From contig JBMNPJ010000001.1 of the NCBI GenBank assembly GCA_050943535.1, positions 294,728 through 358,727 of the forward strand: a DNA stretch of 64,000 nucleotides, in the 5' to 3' direction. Below are positions 7,805 through 16,342 of this stretch, in pieces. Every line of letters starts with the position of its first letter. The stretch's first letter is position 1. The position numbers and the translations under genes are program-made. The notes under the pieces were generated by a model. It was given only the letters and a program-made list of their open reading frames with translations. It ran no database searches and was not told the DNA's origin. The stretch comes from Massiliimalia sp050943535 (GTDB lineage: Bacteria > Bacillota > Clostridia > Oscillospirales > Ruminococcaceae).

Positions 7805-9457
7805 ATGCGTACACAAAAAAATTGGGTAAAAGATTTGGTGATTTATCAAATTTATCCCAGAAGCTTTATGGATTCCAATGGAGATGGAATTGGAGATTTA
7901 GCGGGGGTTGCTTCCCGTTTGGATTATTTAAAAGATTTGGGAATCAATGCAATCTGGTTTTCTCCGGTTTATTGTTCTCCCAATGCTGATAATGGATACG
8001 ATATTTCCGACTATCAGAATATTATGGAAGAATTCGGCACTATGGAAGATTGGGAACATTTAAGGGATGAATGCCATAGCCGCGGGATTCGCATTATTAT
8101 GGATTTAGTGGTAAACCACTCTTCTGATGAGCATGCATGGTTTCAGGAATCTAAACTTTCTCGGGATAACCCCAAAAGCGACTACTACATCTGGCGTGAT
8201 CCTGTGGATGGAAAAGAACCGAATAACTGGGCAGCTTCCTTTGGCGGAAGTGCGTGGGAATACGAAGAATCCCGGGGACAGTATTACCTCCACTTGTTTT
8301 CCAAAAAACAGCCGGATTTAAACTGGGCATGTCCAGAACTTCGGGAAGAAATTTATTCCATGATGGAATGGTGGGTAAAAAAAGGTGTGGATGGATTCCG
8401 GGTAGATGCTATCAGTTACCTGGATAAACCGGAGGATTTTCCTGATTCTCCAGAAGCGCCGGAGCCAGATGGATATTCTTTCTGTATGGGTATGCTGGCA
8501 GGCCGTCCTGGAACACACGGATATATTCATGAAATGAATCAGCGTATTTTCAGAGAATATAATGTGATGACGGTAGGAGAAGTTTCTGCACCGAATGTAG
8601 AAGAACTTTCTAACTATGTTCTGACAGAGCGGGGAGAATTTGATATGGCGATTCCTTTTGTTCCCCCGATTGTAGAAGTAAATACCTGGTCTCCGCTGAA
8701 AATGCGGCAGGCTTTGAAAGAAAGCTATGAGCCGTTAAAGCAGTCCGGATGGTGGGCAAGATTTTTGAGCAATCACGATAAGCCCCGTCAGGTATCTTTA
8801 TACGGAAATGACGAAGAATACTGGGAAGTTTCCGCAAAAATGCTTGCTATGTATATTCATACTCTTCCAGGAACTCCGTTTGTATTTCAAGGGGAAGAAA
8901 TTGGTATGACTAATGTCCGCTTTGATTCCATTGACCAGTACAACGATCCGGAAGGACGCAACCGATATACTCAAATGATGCTGGACGGCGCAACCCAGGA
9001 GCAGGCGCTCCGTCAGGTACAGCTGGAAAGCCGGGACAATGCCCGTACCCCCATGCAGTGGGATACTTCTGCTCAGGCTGGGTTCACCACCGGTACGCCG
9101 TGGCTTCCAGTCAACCCTAATTATGAAACTATTAATGTAGAAGCCCAGAAAAACGACCCGTACTCTATCTATCAGTGTTATCGCAAACTGATTGCTATGC
9201 GGAAAGAACATCTGGTTCTTCGAGAAGGGGATTTGCAGGTGTTTGACATTGACAATGAAAATCTGATTGGATATTCCCGCAGCTATGATCAGACAACATG
9301 GCTTGTTTTCCACAATTTCTCTGATAAATCTGCCGAAATTCCTCAGGAATTTTTGCCAAGCCACGGAAAAATTCTGTTGTCCAATTACGACCGGGATGGT
9401 GGGTACAAAGGGAAAGTCTTGCGTCCTTATGAATCTGTTATTTTCTTAGAACTGTAA
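7805..9457 (+). CDS. GH13 alpha-glucosidase (oligo-1,6-glucosidase type)
   Basis: Cytoplasmic alpha-glucosidase of family GH13, probably acting on isomalto-oligosaccharides or similar short alpha-glucans. The ATG at 7805 has AAAGGA 8 bases upstream, better than the ATG at 7787; numbering follows this 550-residue form. The (beta/alpha)8 barrel shows IYQIYPRSFMDSNGDGIGDL, DLVVNHSSDEH, GFRVDAIS with nucleophile D201, TVGEV with acid/base E259 and FLSNHDKPRQ with D325. The QPDLNW motif is typical of oligo-1,6-glucosidase and trehalose-6-phosphate hydrolase relatives. The Val after Glu in TVGEVS points to alpha-1,6 preference (inference). No signal peptide. Monocistronic. Confidence 0.93.
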   Translation: MRTQKNWVKDLVIYQIYPRSFMDSNGDGIGDLAGVASRLDYLKDLGINAIWFSPVYCSPNADNGYDISDYQNIMEEFGTMEDWEHLRDECHSRGIRIIMDLVVNHSSDEHAWFQESKLSRDNPKSDYYIWRDPVDGKEPNNWAASFGGSAWEYEESRGQYYLHLFSKKQPDLNWACPELREEIYSMMEWWVKKGVDGFRVDAISYLDKPEDFPDSPEAPEPDGYSFCMGMLAGRPGTHGYIHEMNQRIFREYNVMTVGEVSAPNVEELSNYVLTERGEFDMAIPFVPPIVEVNTWSPLKMRQALKESYEPLKQSGWWARFLSNHDKPRQVSLYGNDEEYWEVSAKMLAMYIHTLPGTPFVFQGEEIGMTNVRFDSIDQYNDPEGRNRYTQMMLDGATQEQALRQVQLESRDNARTPMQWDTSAQAGFTTGTPWLPVNPNYETINVEAQKNDPYSIYQCYRKLIAMRKEHLVLREGDLQVFDIDNENLIGYSRSYDQTTWLVFHNFSDKSAEIPQEFLPSHGKILLSNYDRDGGYKGKVLRPYESVIFLEL

Positions 9458-9500
9458 TCAAATGGTGATACCTGTTAATTTATGAAAGAAGTGAATGTAC

Positions 9501-10286
9501 ATGAAAATCACAAAGGTATGCGGTACTTATTTTAGTCCTACTGGGCACACCGCACAGGCGGTTCGAGCTGTTATGAACGGAACCGGATTAGAACAAAGCA
9601 TTATTGATTTAACTCGTCCAGAAAACAGAGAACGGGAATATGAATTTTCCGCAGAAGAATTACTGGTAATTGGAGCCCCGGTTTACGGCGGGAGAATTCC
9701 CTCTGTCAGCGAAGGGATTTTTGAACATCTGCACGGACAGGGAACACCGGCAATTTTTCTTGTTACTTATGGAAACCGGGCTTATGAAGATGCTTTGCTG
9801 GAATTGGCAGAACAGTGTCAGGCACGGGGATTTGTTCCCATTGCCGCCAGCGCTGTAGTAGCTCAGCACAGTTATTCTGTTCGGATTGCTTCCGGCCAAC
9901 CGGATCAAAATGCGCTGGATGAATTAAAAGCTTTTGGGAAACAGGTGATAGATTGGGCAAAGACAGCTTGTTTGGAAGAAGTTTCTCTGTCTATTCCCGG
10001 CAATCATCCTTATCGTGACTTCCCTGGGATGCCGTTTGCTCCAGAACCGGACGATACCTGTGTAAAATGTATGGCTTGTGCCAAAGTTTGTCCTGTAGCC
10101 GCTATTTCTTCCAGTGATCCAACATGTGTAGATGCGGCACGGTGCATTGACTGTTATGCTTGTGTTATGGTATGTCCAAAGCATTCTCGGGAGATTCGTC
10201 ATCCTGCTTTTGTGGGAAAACCTCAGAAAATGGAACAGGCATTTGGATCACCTACTAAGAAAAATGAGTTTTTCACCTTGTTTTAA
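9501..10286 (+). CDS. Flavodoxin-like / two [4Fe-4S] ferredoxin fusion (EFR1-type)
   Basis: Electron-transfer protein with an N-terminal flavodoxin-like domain (FMN phosphate loop SPTGHTAQAV near residue 13; GAPVYGGRIP near 57) and a C-terminal bacterial ferredoxin domain with two cluster motifs, CVKCMACAKVCP and CIDCYACVMVCP. About 261 residues, the size of the EFR1 family. An in-frame ATG lies two codons upstream (9495). It follows the GH13 gene by 43 bases and could be co-transcribed. The redox partner is unknown; this architecture is common in anaerobic Clostridia. Confidence 0.88.
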   Translation: MKITKVCGTYFSPTGHTAQAVRAVMNGTGLEQSIIDLTRPENREREYEFSAEELLVIGAPVYGGRIPSVSEGIFEHLHGQGTPAIFLVTYGNRAYEDALLELAEQCQARGFVPIAASAVVAQHSYSVRIASGQPDQNALDELKAFGKQVIDWAKTACLEEVSLSIPGNHPYRDFPGMPFAPEPDDTCVKCMACAKVCPVAAISSSDPTCVDAARCIDCYACVMVCPKHSREIRHPAFVGKPQKMEQAFGSPTKKNEFFTLF

Positions 10287-10357
10287 AGATTTTTGATCCA
10301 TGCTTTTGGTCTATTCCCAATTGGATAGATTTTGAATAAAACCAATGAAATAAAAAT

Positions 10358-10392
10358 AAAGCCCGTCCTTGGCTTTTGCCAGGACGGGCTTT
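10358..10392 (+). terminator. Terminator hairpin, first copy of a 33-bp repeat
   Basis: A G+C-rich stem (GCCCGTCCT...GG with CCAGGACGGGC, one bulged T) around CTTTTG, flanked by A-rich and T-rich ends; ends the flavodoxin-ferredoxin transcript. The 33-base core at 10359-10391 recurs exactly at 10718-10750. Confidence 0.85.
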
Positions 10393-10709
10393 CAGCCTGT
10401 AGAAAAGGGTAGTGTAAACTGGTAAATTGCACAAACAAAATATATATGAGACATTTTAAAGCAATCAGCGCCGCAGCGCTTTTCGCAGAACAACCGGTTT
10501 GCACAGGTGTGCAAACTATACTTGGGGGTGTTGGGGGCAGTGCGACTAACCGAATATTTCCGGAGCACGCCCCCAAGTGCCCTTTTCTGCTTCCTCTTTT
10601 TGGCATAAAAAGAGGAAGTGCAAGTGTGGTTAGCGGACACTGTCCGCCATAAGCCCACAAAAGAAAGACAAAAATTTGTGCAACTTTTTTAACATATACT
10701 TTATTGACA
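10393..10709. other. Structured non-coding island between two identical hairpin repeats
   Basis: About 317 bases without a convincing gene. Perfect inverted repeats: GTTTGCAC/GTGCAAAC (10497-10516), CTTGGGGG/CCCCCAAG (10521-10528 with 10570-10577), a 12-base arm pair at 10590-10601 and 10607-10618, and GCGGAC/GTCCGC (10633-10647). CTAACC (10546-10551) can also pair with GGTTAG (10628-10633). Short open frames exist on both strands but lack Shine-Dalgarno sites and family resemblance. It could be a structured RNA or a dispersed repeat element; I cannot name it. Confidence 0.6.
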
Positions 10710-10757
10710 AAATTTTAAGCCCGTCCTTGGCTTTTGCCAGGACGGGCTTAAAATTTT
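10710..10757. terminator. Bidirectional terminator, second copy of the 33-bp repeat
   Basis: The same hairpin as at 10358-10392, here extended by AAAATTTTAA arms on both sides. It also serves the phosphoesterase gene converging from the right. Confidence 0.85.
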
Positions 10758-10766
10758 TACATCTAA

Positions 10767-11444
10767 TTATTTTTTAGGTGGTTCTACGGGAATAATATCC
10801 ATAAATACATTATGATAATAGGGAGGAATAACCCGATCTTTATGGTATTTTCCGAAATACCACGCAGAAAAGGAAGTGGTTTTGCGCAGGGCATCCAGAT
10901 AATTTTGAATAAAGGAGACACCATCGTGCTCTACATCCATAGACTGGGTAATTTTAATCGGAGCATCATGGGTAATCATAATATCCACTTTTCCTTGGGC
11001 TTCTTCTAAACGATCAATTCCATGTGAAGTTTCCCGTACGGTAGGCTGTTCCCGTCCAGGAGAGGCAAAATGATCCTGTAAATCCTGTGAAGGAGCACCA
11101 TCACCGCCGCCGAATGCGAAATAGGTTTTGTCTTCAATGGTATAGATTTCGCCCCGCATCAGATGCATCAAATTTCCGGAAATCACCTGAACTTTGCCGC
11201 CATTCCATTCAGAAACCTCATATTGATCCAGTAAATCATAATTTTCGTTGCAGCCTTCTACAAATAAAATGTGGTATTTGCGTTTTCCCAGCCATTTGAG
11301 AACTTTTTGTTCCTTTTTTGATCCATCCCATAAAAAGCCGAAATCTCCGCAGATAATTAAAGTATCGCCTTTTTTCAATTTTTTAATTTTTTTATCTTTA
11401 AAGCGGGAAATATCTCCATGTGTGTCACCGGTAATGTAAACCAA
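10767..11444 (-). CDS. Metallophosphoesterase
   Basis: Calcineurin-like phosphoesterase of about 226 residues. A TTG at 11444-11442 preceded by AGGAGGG (11457-11451) is clearly the start; upstream in-frame codons would put the Shine-Dalgarno inside the gene. Metal-binding motifs run ITGDTHGDISRF (N-terminus), ICGDFGFLW, VEGCNEN (in place of the usual GNHD/E) and MITHDAP. The open frame FAFGGGDGAPSQD lies between. Substrate unknown; the YITGDTHGD start is typical of small clostridial phosphoesterases linked to signalling or RNA turnover, but this is not decisive. Confidence 0.85.
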   Translation of the reverse strand: MVYITGDTHGDISRFKDKKIKKLKKGDTLIICGDFGFLWDGSKKEQKVLKWLGKRKYHILFVEGCNENYDLLDQYEVSEWNGGKVQVISGNLMHLMRGEIYTIEDKTYFAFGGGDGAPSQDLQDHFASPGREQPTVRETSHGIDRLEEAQGKVDIMITHDAPIKITQSMDVEHDGVSFIQNYLDALRKTTSFSAWYFGKYHKDRVIPPYYHNVFMDIIPVEPPKK

Positions 11445-11508
11445 ATAAAGCCCTCCTAAAATCGTGGTTGCTTCCAAAAAGTCCACAAATTTCTCATGAT
11501 TTATTTAC

Positions 11509-11537
11509 TTGTTGTTTTATCAAAACTGTGGTATACT
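11509..11537 (+). promoter_or_regulatory. Sigma-A promoter of dacF
   Basis: TTGTTG (11509-11514) and TATACT (11532-11537), 17-base spacer, TGG extended -10. Confidence 0.7.
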
Positions 11538-11623
11538 TTTAATGAAATTTTCACAAGAAATGGAAAATAAGGTTAAAAAAATAACCTGTTATTATAATAC
11601 ACTGATTGCGAGGATATGTCTAT

Positions 11624-12991
11624 ATGCACAAGAAAAAATTTGTGGCTTTTACGCTGATTGTTTTGATGCTGACTTCTTTTTTTGTTCCTACTGTTGCCGC
11701 TGCGGTAACTTATGAACCTGAAAATACGCAAATATCCTGTGAGTCTGCCTATATGGTCAATTTGGATACGGATACACCTATTTATGCGAAAAATGAGGAC
11801 GAGATGCTTTGTCCGGCATCCTTAACCAAAATTATGACAGCCACGCTGGTTTTAGAATCTTTGTCAGAAGAACAGCTTCAGACAAAAATTCCCTGTCCGG
11901 AATCTATTATGAACGATCCCTACTGGGTGAATGCTTCTGCTTCTATTTCTGGTTTTGTAGCAGGGGAAGAGGTGCGGATCATTGATCTGCTGTATGCTTT
12001 GATTTTGCAGTCCGCTTGTGAAATTGGGGATGTACTGGGAGATTATGTAGGCCGAGAAATTTATGGCGGTGATATCCAGACTTTTATTGATAAGATGAAT
12101 ACCCGGGCAAAAGAACTGGGATGTGAAAACACTCATTTTGTCAACACCCATGGCCTGCATGACGATAATCAGTATTCTACTGCTTATGATTTGTATTTGA
12201 TTACCAAGAATGCATTGGAATATCCTTTGTTCCGGGAAATTGCAGGAACAGCAGTGTATGAAGTGGCTCCTACTAATAAAACCCCAGAAAACAAAAAACT
12301 GATTCATACCCATCAGATGCTATTCTCCTCTTCTGAATATTATTACAAGGCAGCAAAAGGGGTAAAAACAGGGACGACAGATGAAAATACACAGAATCTG
12401 GCTACTCTGGCAGAACAAGATGGATTCAGCTATTTATTGATTGCCATGGGCGGTTTAGATCGGAATGAGGCTGGAGTACGAACTTATACGGTGTATAAAG
12501 ATTCTTTAAATCTTTTGAAATGGGCGTTTAACAGTTTTGAGATCCGAAATGTTTTAGAAACCAAAGATCTGATTACAGAGATTCCGGTTCGGCTTTCTAC
12601 CACAAAAGATCACATTATTGCTCTTCCAGCTGAAGATGTTTCTCTTTTAATGCCGGATAGCATTGATTTGAGCGCCATTCAGCGGATTCCTCATGTAGAC
12701 AAGGTGATGGATGCTCCCATTCAGGCAGGAGAAAAAATTGGAACACTGGAGTTAAAATTAAAAGATGAAACTTTGGCCACTGTCGATCTGGTATCTGATT
12801 CTACGGTAGAACGAAGCACCTTTTTGTTTATTGGTGATCAGATCCGTAAGTTTTTTTCTCAGCCCATTATCAAAATCGCATTGATCTTATTGGTAATACT
12901 GATTATCGCTTATGTGATTTTTGCTACATGGTATAACAAAAAGAAAAAAGCTCGCCGTTCTCCTTATCGAATGTCTAACCGCAGAAGATAA
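11624..12991 (+). CDS. dacF: D-alanyl-D-alanine carboxypeptidase (DacF/PBP5 family)
   Basis: Penicillin-binding protein that trims the terminal D-Ala of peptidoglycan stem peptides outside the membrane. The ATG at 11624 (GCGAGGAT upstream) gives 455 residues with a signal peptide (KKKFVAFTLIVLMLTSFFVP). The active serine is in PASLTK (S66, K69) and the third motif is VKTGT (K238). The second motif, normally SxN, reads SAC here (S120-C122). A C-terminal membrane helix (about 420-442) ends in a basic tail, so it is anchored rather than amphipathically attached. Monocistronic with its own promoter and terminator. The dacF symbol is by family resemblance. Confidence 0.92.
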   Translation: MHKKKFVAFTLIVLMLTSFFVPTVAAAVTYEPENTQISCESAYMVNLDTDTPIYAKNEDEMLCPASLTKIMTATLVLESLSEEQLQTKIPCPESIMNDPYWVNASASISGFVAGEEVRIIDLLYALILQSACEIGDVLGDYVGREIYGGDIQTFIDKMNTRAKELGCENTHFVNTHGLHDDNQYSTAYDLYLITKNALEYPLFREIAGTAVYEVAPTNKTPENKKLIHTHQMLFSSSEYYYKAAKGVKTGTTDENTQNLATLAEQDGFSYLLIAMGGLDRNEAGVRTYTVYKDSLNLLKWAFNSFEIRNVLETKDLITEIPVRLSTTKDHIIALPAEDVSLLMPDSIDLSAIQRIPHVDKVMDAPIQAGEKIGTLELKLKDETLATVDLVSDSTVERSTFLFIGDQIRKFFSQPIIKIALILLVILIIAYVIFATWYNKKKKARRSPYRMSNRRR

Positions 12992-13007
12992 TGTTGTAAA
13001 AATTAAT

Positions 13008-13049
13008 AGAAGTGTTGCATGACCGTTGGTTTGCAGCACTTCTTTTTTT
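13008..13049 (+). terminator. Terminator of dacF
   Basis: AGAAGTGTTGCA (13008-13019) pairs with TGCAGCACTTCT (13032-13043, one wobble), followed by a run of T. Confidence 0.85.
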
Positions 13050-13079
13050 ATGAAAACTTTCTATTTTGTTAAATTTTTG

Positions 13080-13108
13080 TTGCCAATAGAAACATTTTCC
13101 TGTATAAT
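13080..13108 (+). promoter_or_regulatory. Sigma-A promoter of putP
   Basis: TTGCCA (13080-13085) and TATAAT (13103-13108), 17-base spacer. The leader to putP is about 100 bases. Confidence 0.8.
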
Positions 13109-13218
13109 GAAAAACAATTGGGAAATTCCCAGCTTCCTTTTGATGGCTAAAAAGAACAAAAAATACCATTGTCAGATGGGGAAGAAAATGATTTTATTAT
13201 TAGAGAGAGGGGAAAGAT

Positions 13219-14709
13219 ATGGAAAATATGATCACGTTTATATCCTTTGTGATATATTTCCTTTTAATGCTTGGGATAGGCATTTATTTCTTTGCGAAAA
13301 ATCGAAATTTGGGAGATTACTTTTTAGGTGGCCGTCAGCTGAACAGCTGGGTAACCGCTATGAGCGCTCAGGCATCTGACATGAGCGGATGGCTTTTGAT
13401 GGGTCTGCCTGCTGCAGCATATGTATCCGGGTTAAATGCTGGCTGGATTGCAGTTGGTCTTGCATTGGGAACCTACCTTAACTGGAAACTGATTGCAGCT
13501 CCGCTCCGTAAATTTACTGCAGTTTCCGGGGATGCGATTACCATTCCTCAGTACCTGCAGAATCGCTTTTTAAGCAATTCTACAGCAATCCGCAGTATTT
13601 GCGCTGTTGTTATTTTTGTGTTTTTCTTAATTTACACAGCATCTGCGTTTAACGCAGGGGCAAAGCTGTTTGAACATGTATTTGGCATGGATTATCATGT
13701 AGCATTGCTGCTTGGTTCTGTTATTATTATTGCTTACACCTTCCTGGGCGGATTTCTGGCAGTTTGCTGGACTGACTTTATTCAGGGAATCCTTATGTTT
13801 ATTGCGATTATCATTGTTCCGATTATTGCAGTTACAGCAATTCCGGATTTCAGTATCGCTTCTTTGGCAGAACTGAACAATGGATCCTTTTTAAATCCGT
13901 TTTTGACAGAGGACGGTACCATTTCTGTACGGGTTATTTTGTCTAACTTGGCTTGGGCTTTGGGATATTTTGGTATGCCGCATATTTTGACCCGCTTTAT
14001 GGCAATTAAATCCAGTGATATGATTAAAAAATCCAGAATTATCGCCATTGTTTGGGTTGTAATTTCTTTGTCTGCTGCTGTTATGGTAGGGATTTTTGGA
14101 TATGCCTATATGAGTTCTATCGGAGTGGATTACAGCTCTAAAGCTGCGGCAGAAGTTATTTTTATGGACCTTGTTATGAAGCTGGCTCCAGCTTTGTTGG
14201 GTGGTGTGCTGCTGTCTGCAATTTTGGCGGCAGTTATGTCTACTGCAGACAGTCAGTTGCTGGTAACCGCTTCTGCTGTTTCCAACGATTTTTATCAGGC
14301 TTTGTTCCGCAAGGATGCATCTGACAAAGAACTGATGCGGGTAAGCCGGATTGCGGTACTCCTGATTGCGGTGCTGGCATTTGGTATTGCTTATGACCCG
14401 AACAACTCTGTTATGGATTTGGTTTCTTATGCATGGGCTGGTTTAGGTTCCGCTTTTGGTCCTGTAATTGTGCTGTCACTGTTCTGGAAGAGAATGACCC
14501 TGAAGGGAGCAATTGCTGGACTGATTACCGGTGGTGCTGTTGTACTGATTTGGGAAACTTTGGCTTTGGAAGCTGCAACAGGCATTTATTCTATTATTCC
14601 AGGTTTTGGACTGGCTTTGATTATGATTGTGCTGGTTTCCAAATGGGATAAAGAACCTTCCAAAGAGGTATATGAATTATTTGAAAAAGCGAAAAAAGCC
14701 AATCTTTAA
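13219..14709 (+). CDS. putP: Sodium/proline symporter PutP
   Basis: Sodium:solute symporter of 496 residues with about 13 hydrophobic segments. The N-terminal NLGDYFLGGRQLNSWVTAMS and SAQASDMSGWLLMGLPAAAY match PutP, including the sodium-binding and proline-binding region of transmembrane helix 2. SSAVMSTADSQLLV-type sequence appears at about residues 335-350 (AAVMSTADSQLLVTAS). GAGAGGGGAAAG precedes the ATG. It stands alone between a promoter and a terminator. Proline is the best substrate guess; related symporters for other solutes exist. Confidence 0.92.
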   Translation: MENMITFISFVIYFLLMLGIGIYFFAKNRNLGDYFLGGRQLNSWVTAMSAQASDMSGWLLMGLPAAAYVSGLNAGWIAVGLALGTYLNWKLIAAPLRKFTAVSGDAITIPQYLQNRFLSNSTAIRSICAVVIFVFFLIYTASAFNAGAKLFEHVFGMDYHVALLLGSVIIIAYTFLGGFLAVCWTDFIQGILMFIAIIIVPIIAVTAIPDFSIASLAELNNGSFLNPFLTEDGTISVRVILSNLAWALGYFGMPHILTRFMAIKSSDMIKKSRIIAIVWVVISLSAAVMVGIFGYAYMSSIGVDYSSKAAAEVIFMDLVMKLAPALLGGVLLSAILAAVMSTADSQLLVTASAVSNDFYQALFRKDASDKELMRVSRIAVLLIAVLAFGIAYDPNNSVMDLVSYAWAGLGSAFGPVIVLSLFWKRMTLKGAIAGLITGGAVVLIWETLALEAATGIYSIIPGFGLALIMIVLVSKWDKEPSKEVYELFEKAKKANL

Positions 14710-14731
14710 TGGTTTACATAAGGAAATGATT

Positions 14732-14763
14732 GAAAACTTGCGATGAAAAAATCGCAAGTTTTC
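14732..14763. terminator. Hairpin downstream of putP
   Basis: Perfect 13-base arms (14732-14744 and 14751-14763) around GAAAAA, ending in TTTTC. A likely terminator although the T-run lies inside the stem. Confidence 0.75.
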
Positions 14764-15045
14764 GTGCTTTTAGGGACATTTTCCCGCAATTCTTTGATAT
14801 CAGGATGTAAATTCTCTAGAAAAACAGTAAGTTGATAATAAAAATTGGTGTGCTGAATGTTAAGACAGGTATTCTGGATTCTGGAAAATGGATTAGGGAT
14901 GCCTGTCTTTGTCTTGGTTGGAGTACTATACCTGACAGTTATCAGGTTGATGTCAACAGTGAATGGGGCCAATAATATTTGGTAATTAAAAAATTTACGG
15001 TTATAGAATACACTGCAGTAAACTTTTATTGTCCCAGATAGAAAG
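14764..15045. other. Unexplained intergenic stretch with several small hairpins
   Basis: No credible gene. AAGACAGG/CCTGTCTT (14862-14869 with 14902-14909), ACCTGA/TCAGGT (14930-14947) and GTTGA/TCAAC (14946-14957) can pair. A 114-codon minus-strand frame runs through here and on into the putP terminator, without a Shine-Dalgarno site or recognisable protein sequence. Confidence 0.45.
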
Positions 15046-15079
15046 AACACCCTCAGTCCAAAATAGGACTGAGGGTGTT
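15046..15079. terminator. Terminator of the spore protein gene
   Basis: Perfect 14-base arms (15046-15059, 15066-15079) around AAAATA with T-rich flanks on both strands; 46 bases after the minus-strand ssp stop. Confidence 0.85.
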
Positions 15080-15124
15080 TCTGTGTCTTTTTTAAAGCTG
15101 ATAGTTGTCAGCAGGAAGGTAAGC

Positions 15125-15337
15125 TTATTTTACAGAGTTTTCGTAAGCTTCGATCATTTTCTTAACCATCTGACCGCCGATAGAACCAGCCTGACGAGAG
15201 GTTAAATCGCCATTGTAACCCTGTTTCAGGTTTACGCCAACTTCGTTAGCAGCTTCCATTTTGAAACGGTCCATTGCTTCTCTTGCTTCTGGTACAACCA
15301 GTCTGTTGTTGCTTTTTTCAGTATAAGATTTGTTCAT
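15125..15337 (-). CDS. Alpha/beta-type small acid-soluble spore protein
   Basis: Spore-core DNA-binding protein of 70 residues that coats and protects DNA and is degraded at germination. The start at 15337 (MNKSYTEKSNNRLVVPEARE) is the first in-frame ATG after AAGGAG, although spacing is long (13 bases). EAANEVGV contains the GPR protease cleavage region, and LTSRQAGSIGGQMVKKMIE is the conserved DNA-binding half. Single gene with its own terminator. It shows that the organism can sporulate. A forespore (sigma-F/G) promoter is expected upstream but I could not assign one confidently. Confidence 0.95.
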   Translation of the reverse strand: MNKSYTEKSNNRLVVPEAREAMDRFKMEAANEVGVNLKQGYNGDLTSRQAGSIGGQMVKKMIEAYENSVK

Positions 15338-15624
15338 AATATTTTTTGCACTCCTTAAATTCATTTCATAATCAAACGTTTTGTTTGTTGTTTTTTCTTG
15401 CGTTTGTAGTATTATTATCTTCTTGGTGTATCAAAATATCACAGGAAAGTTTTGGCGAAAAAATGGGAAAATGGTGGAAGACTTCATTTTGTTTTTATTT
15501 TATAATTGTACAATGATATTTTTTCACTTGTTTACTGCAGTTTATCTTTATGGAATGTAAATTGAATCAATGCTTCATAAAATGCATAATATTTGTTTTT
15601 CATTGAGTTAAAATTTTTTTATAA
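15338..15624. other. AT-rich intergenic region upstream of the spore protein gene
   Basis: No gene seen. It holds the leader and promoter region of the minus-strand spore protein gene, then very A+T-rich sequence up to the terminator of the next cluster. Confidence 0.5.
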
Positions 15625-15662
15625 AAAGACGGCAAGCGGGCATTAACCTGCCTGCCGTCTTT
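15625..15662 (-). terminator. Terminator of the SipW surface-protein cluster
   Basis: AAAGACGGCA (15625-15634) pairs with TGCCGTCTTT (15653-15662), with an inner GCGGG/CCTGC pairing around CATTAA; followed on the minus strand by T-rich sequence. Confidence 0.8.
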
Positions 15663-15699
15663 CTCGATAATTAGATGCTCTTTACTACAATGAGTCTGG

Positions 15700-16326
15700 C
15701 TATTCAGTCTCTGTAAGTTTTTCTGTATCTGTGGTTGTTGGGGAAGAAACCATGTTATCATTTTGTGTTGAAGTGATTTCTTCCTCAGGGGGAGTTTTTT
15801 CATCGGGAGTAGTTTCCTCGATAGGAGCATTTTCCTCCTCAGGAGTGGTTTCCTCAACGGGTTCCTTACCATTCATATGGTCTGGATTTAATTGTCCGCT
15901 TGCAATAACCGTAACGGTTCCTTGGCTTTCTGCAAGTAAGGTATCCGCAATGGAAAGTAAGCCTGTTTGCGGATCAAAAGAGATTCCTTCCGGATTATTC
16001 AAACCATTGGTAAAAACGGAATATGTATTTTCTCTCAACATCACGGTAATGCTTTCTGGTAATATATAGCCTTCTACTGCAGACAAAACGAGTCCGTCCT
16101 TTTGCGGTATAGCTTGTATATTGGTAAGCTGCAAAGTCCAGTTGTCAGCTGAAAAAAGATCAGCTTCCTCTTTCTGTTCCGGACAATCTACTTTCAGTGT
16201 GATGTGTATATCCTCTTGCCATACATACTTACTTTCTGTAATTGCAGAGGGGAAGGTAACCAGTGCTGCCAACAAAAGGAGAGAAAGAACCATAGGGAAA
16301 CGAATTCGTGAAAAAAAGTTTTTCAT
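15700..16326 (-). CDS. Secreted protein with acidic Thr/Glu/Pro-rich tail
   Basis: Unrecognised 208-residue exported protein, last gene of the SipW cluster. AAAGGAGG precedes the ATG. Basic N-terminus plus hydrophobic segment (residues about 12-30) form a signal peptide ending near FPSAITESKYVW, which resembles the SipW-type leaders of the neighbours. The middle (about 40-155) looks like a beta-rich domain (VDCPEQKEEAD, SITVMLRENTYSVFTNGLNNP). The C-terminal 50 residues are low complexity with repeated EETTPEEE/EETTPDEKTPPEEE units. There is no membrane anchor or sorting signal, so it is probably released or bound through partners. It lies 16 bases after the stop of the next upstream gene. 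Confidence 0.75.
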   Translation of the reverse strand: MKNFFSRIRFPMVLSLLLLAALVTFPSAITESKYVWQEDIHITLKVDCPEQKEEADLFSADNWTLQLTNIQAIPQKDGLVLSAVEGYILPESITVMLRENTYSVFTNGLNNPEGISFDPQTGLLSIADTLLAESQGTVTVIASGQLNPDHMNGKEPVEETTPEEENAPIEETTPDEKTPPEEEITSTQNDNMVSSPTTTDTEKLTETE

Positions 16327-16342
16327 CGGTTTTCTTCCTCCT

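Noticed and set aside
10283..10660. Minus-strand and plus-strand short open frames in the hairpin island
   Set aside because: No Shine-Dalgarno, no family resemblance, frames run through terminators and stems.
14706..15050. 114-codon minus-strand open frame
   Set aside because: Runs through the putP terminator, no ribosome site, composition not protein-like.
15365..15480. Sigma-G/F promoter of the spore protein gene
   Set aside because: Several loosely matching -35/-10 pairs, none with both good hexamers and spacing.
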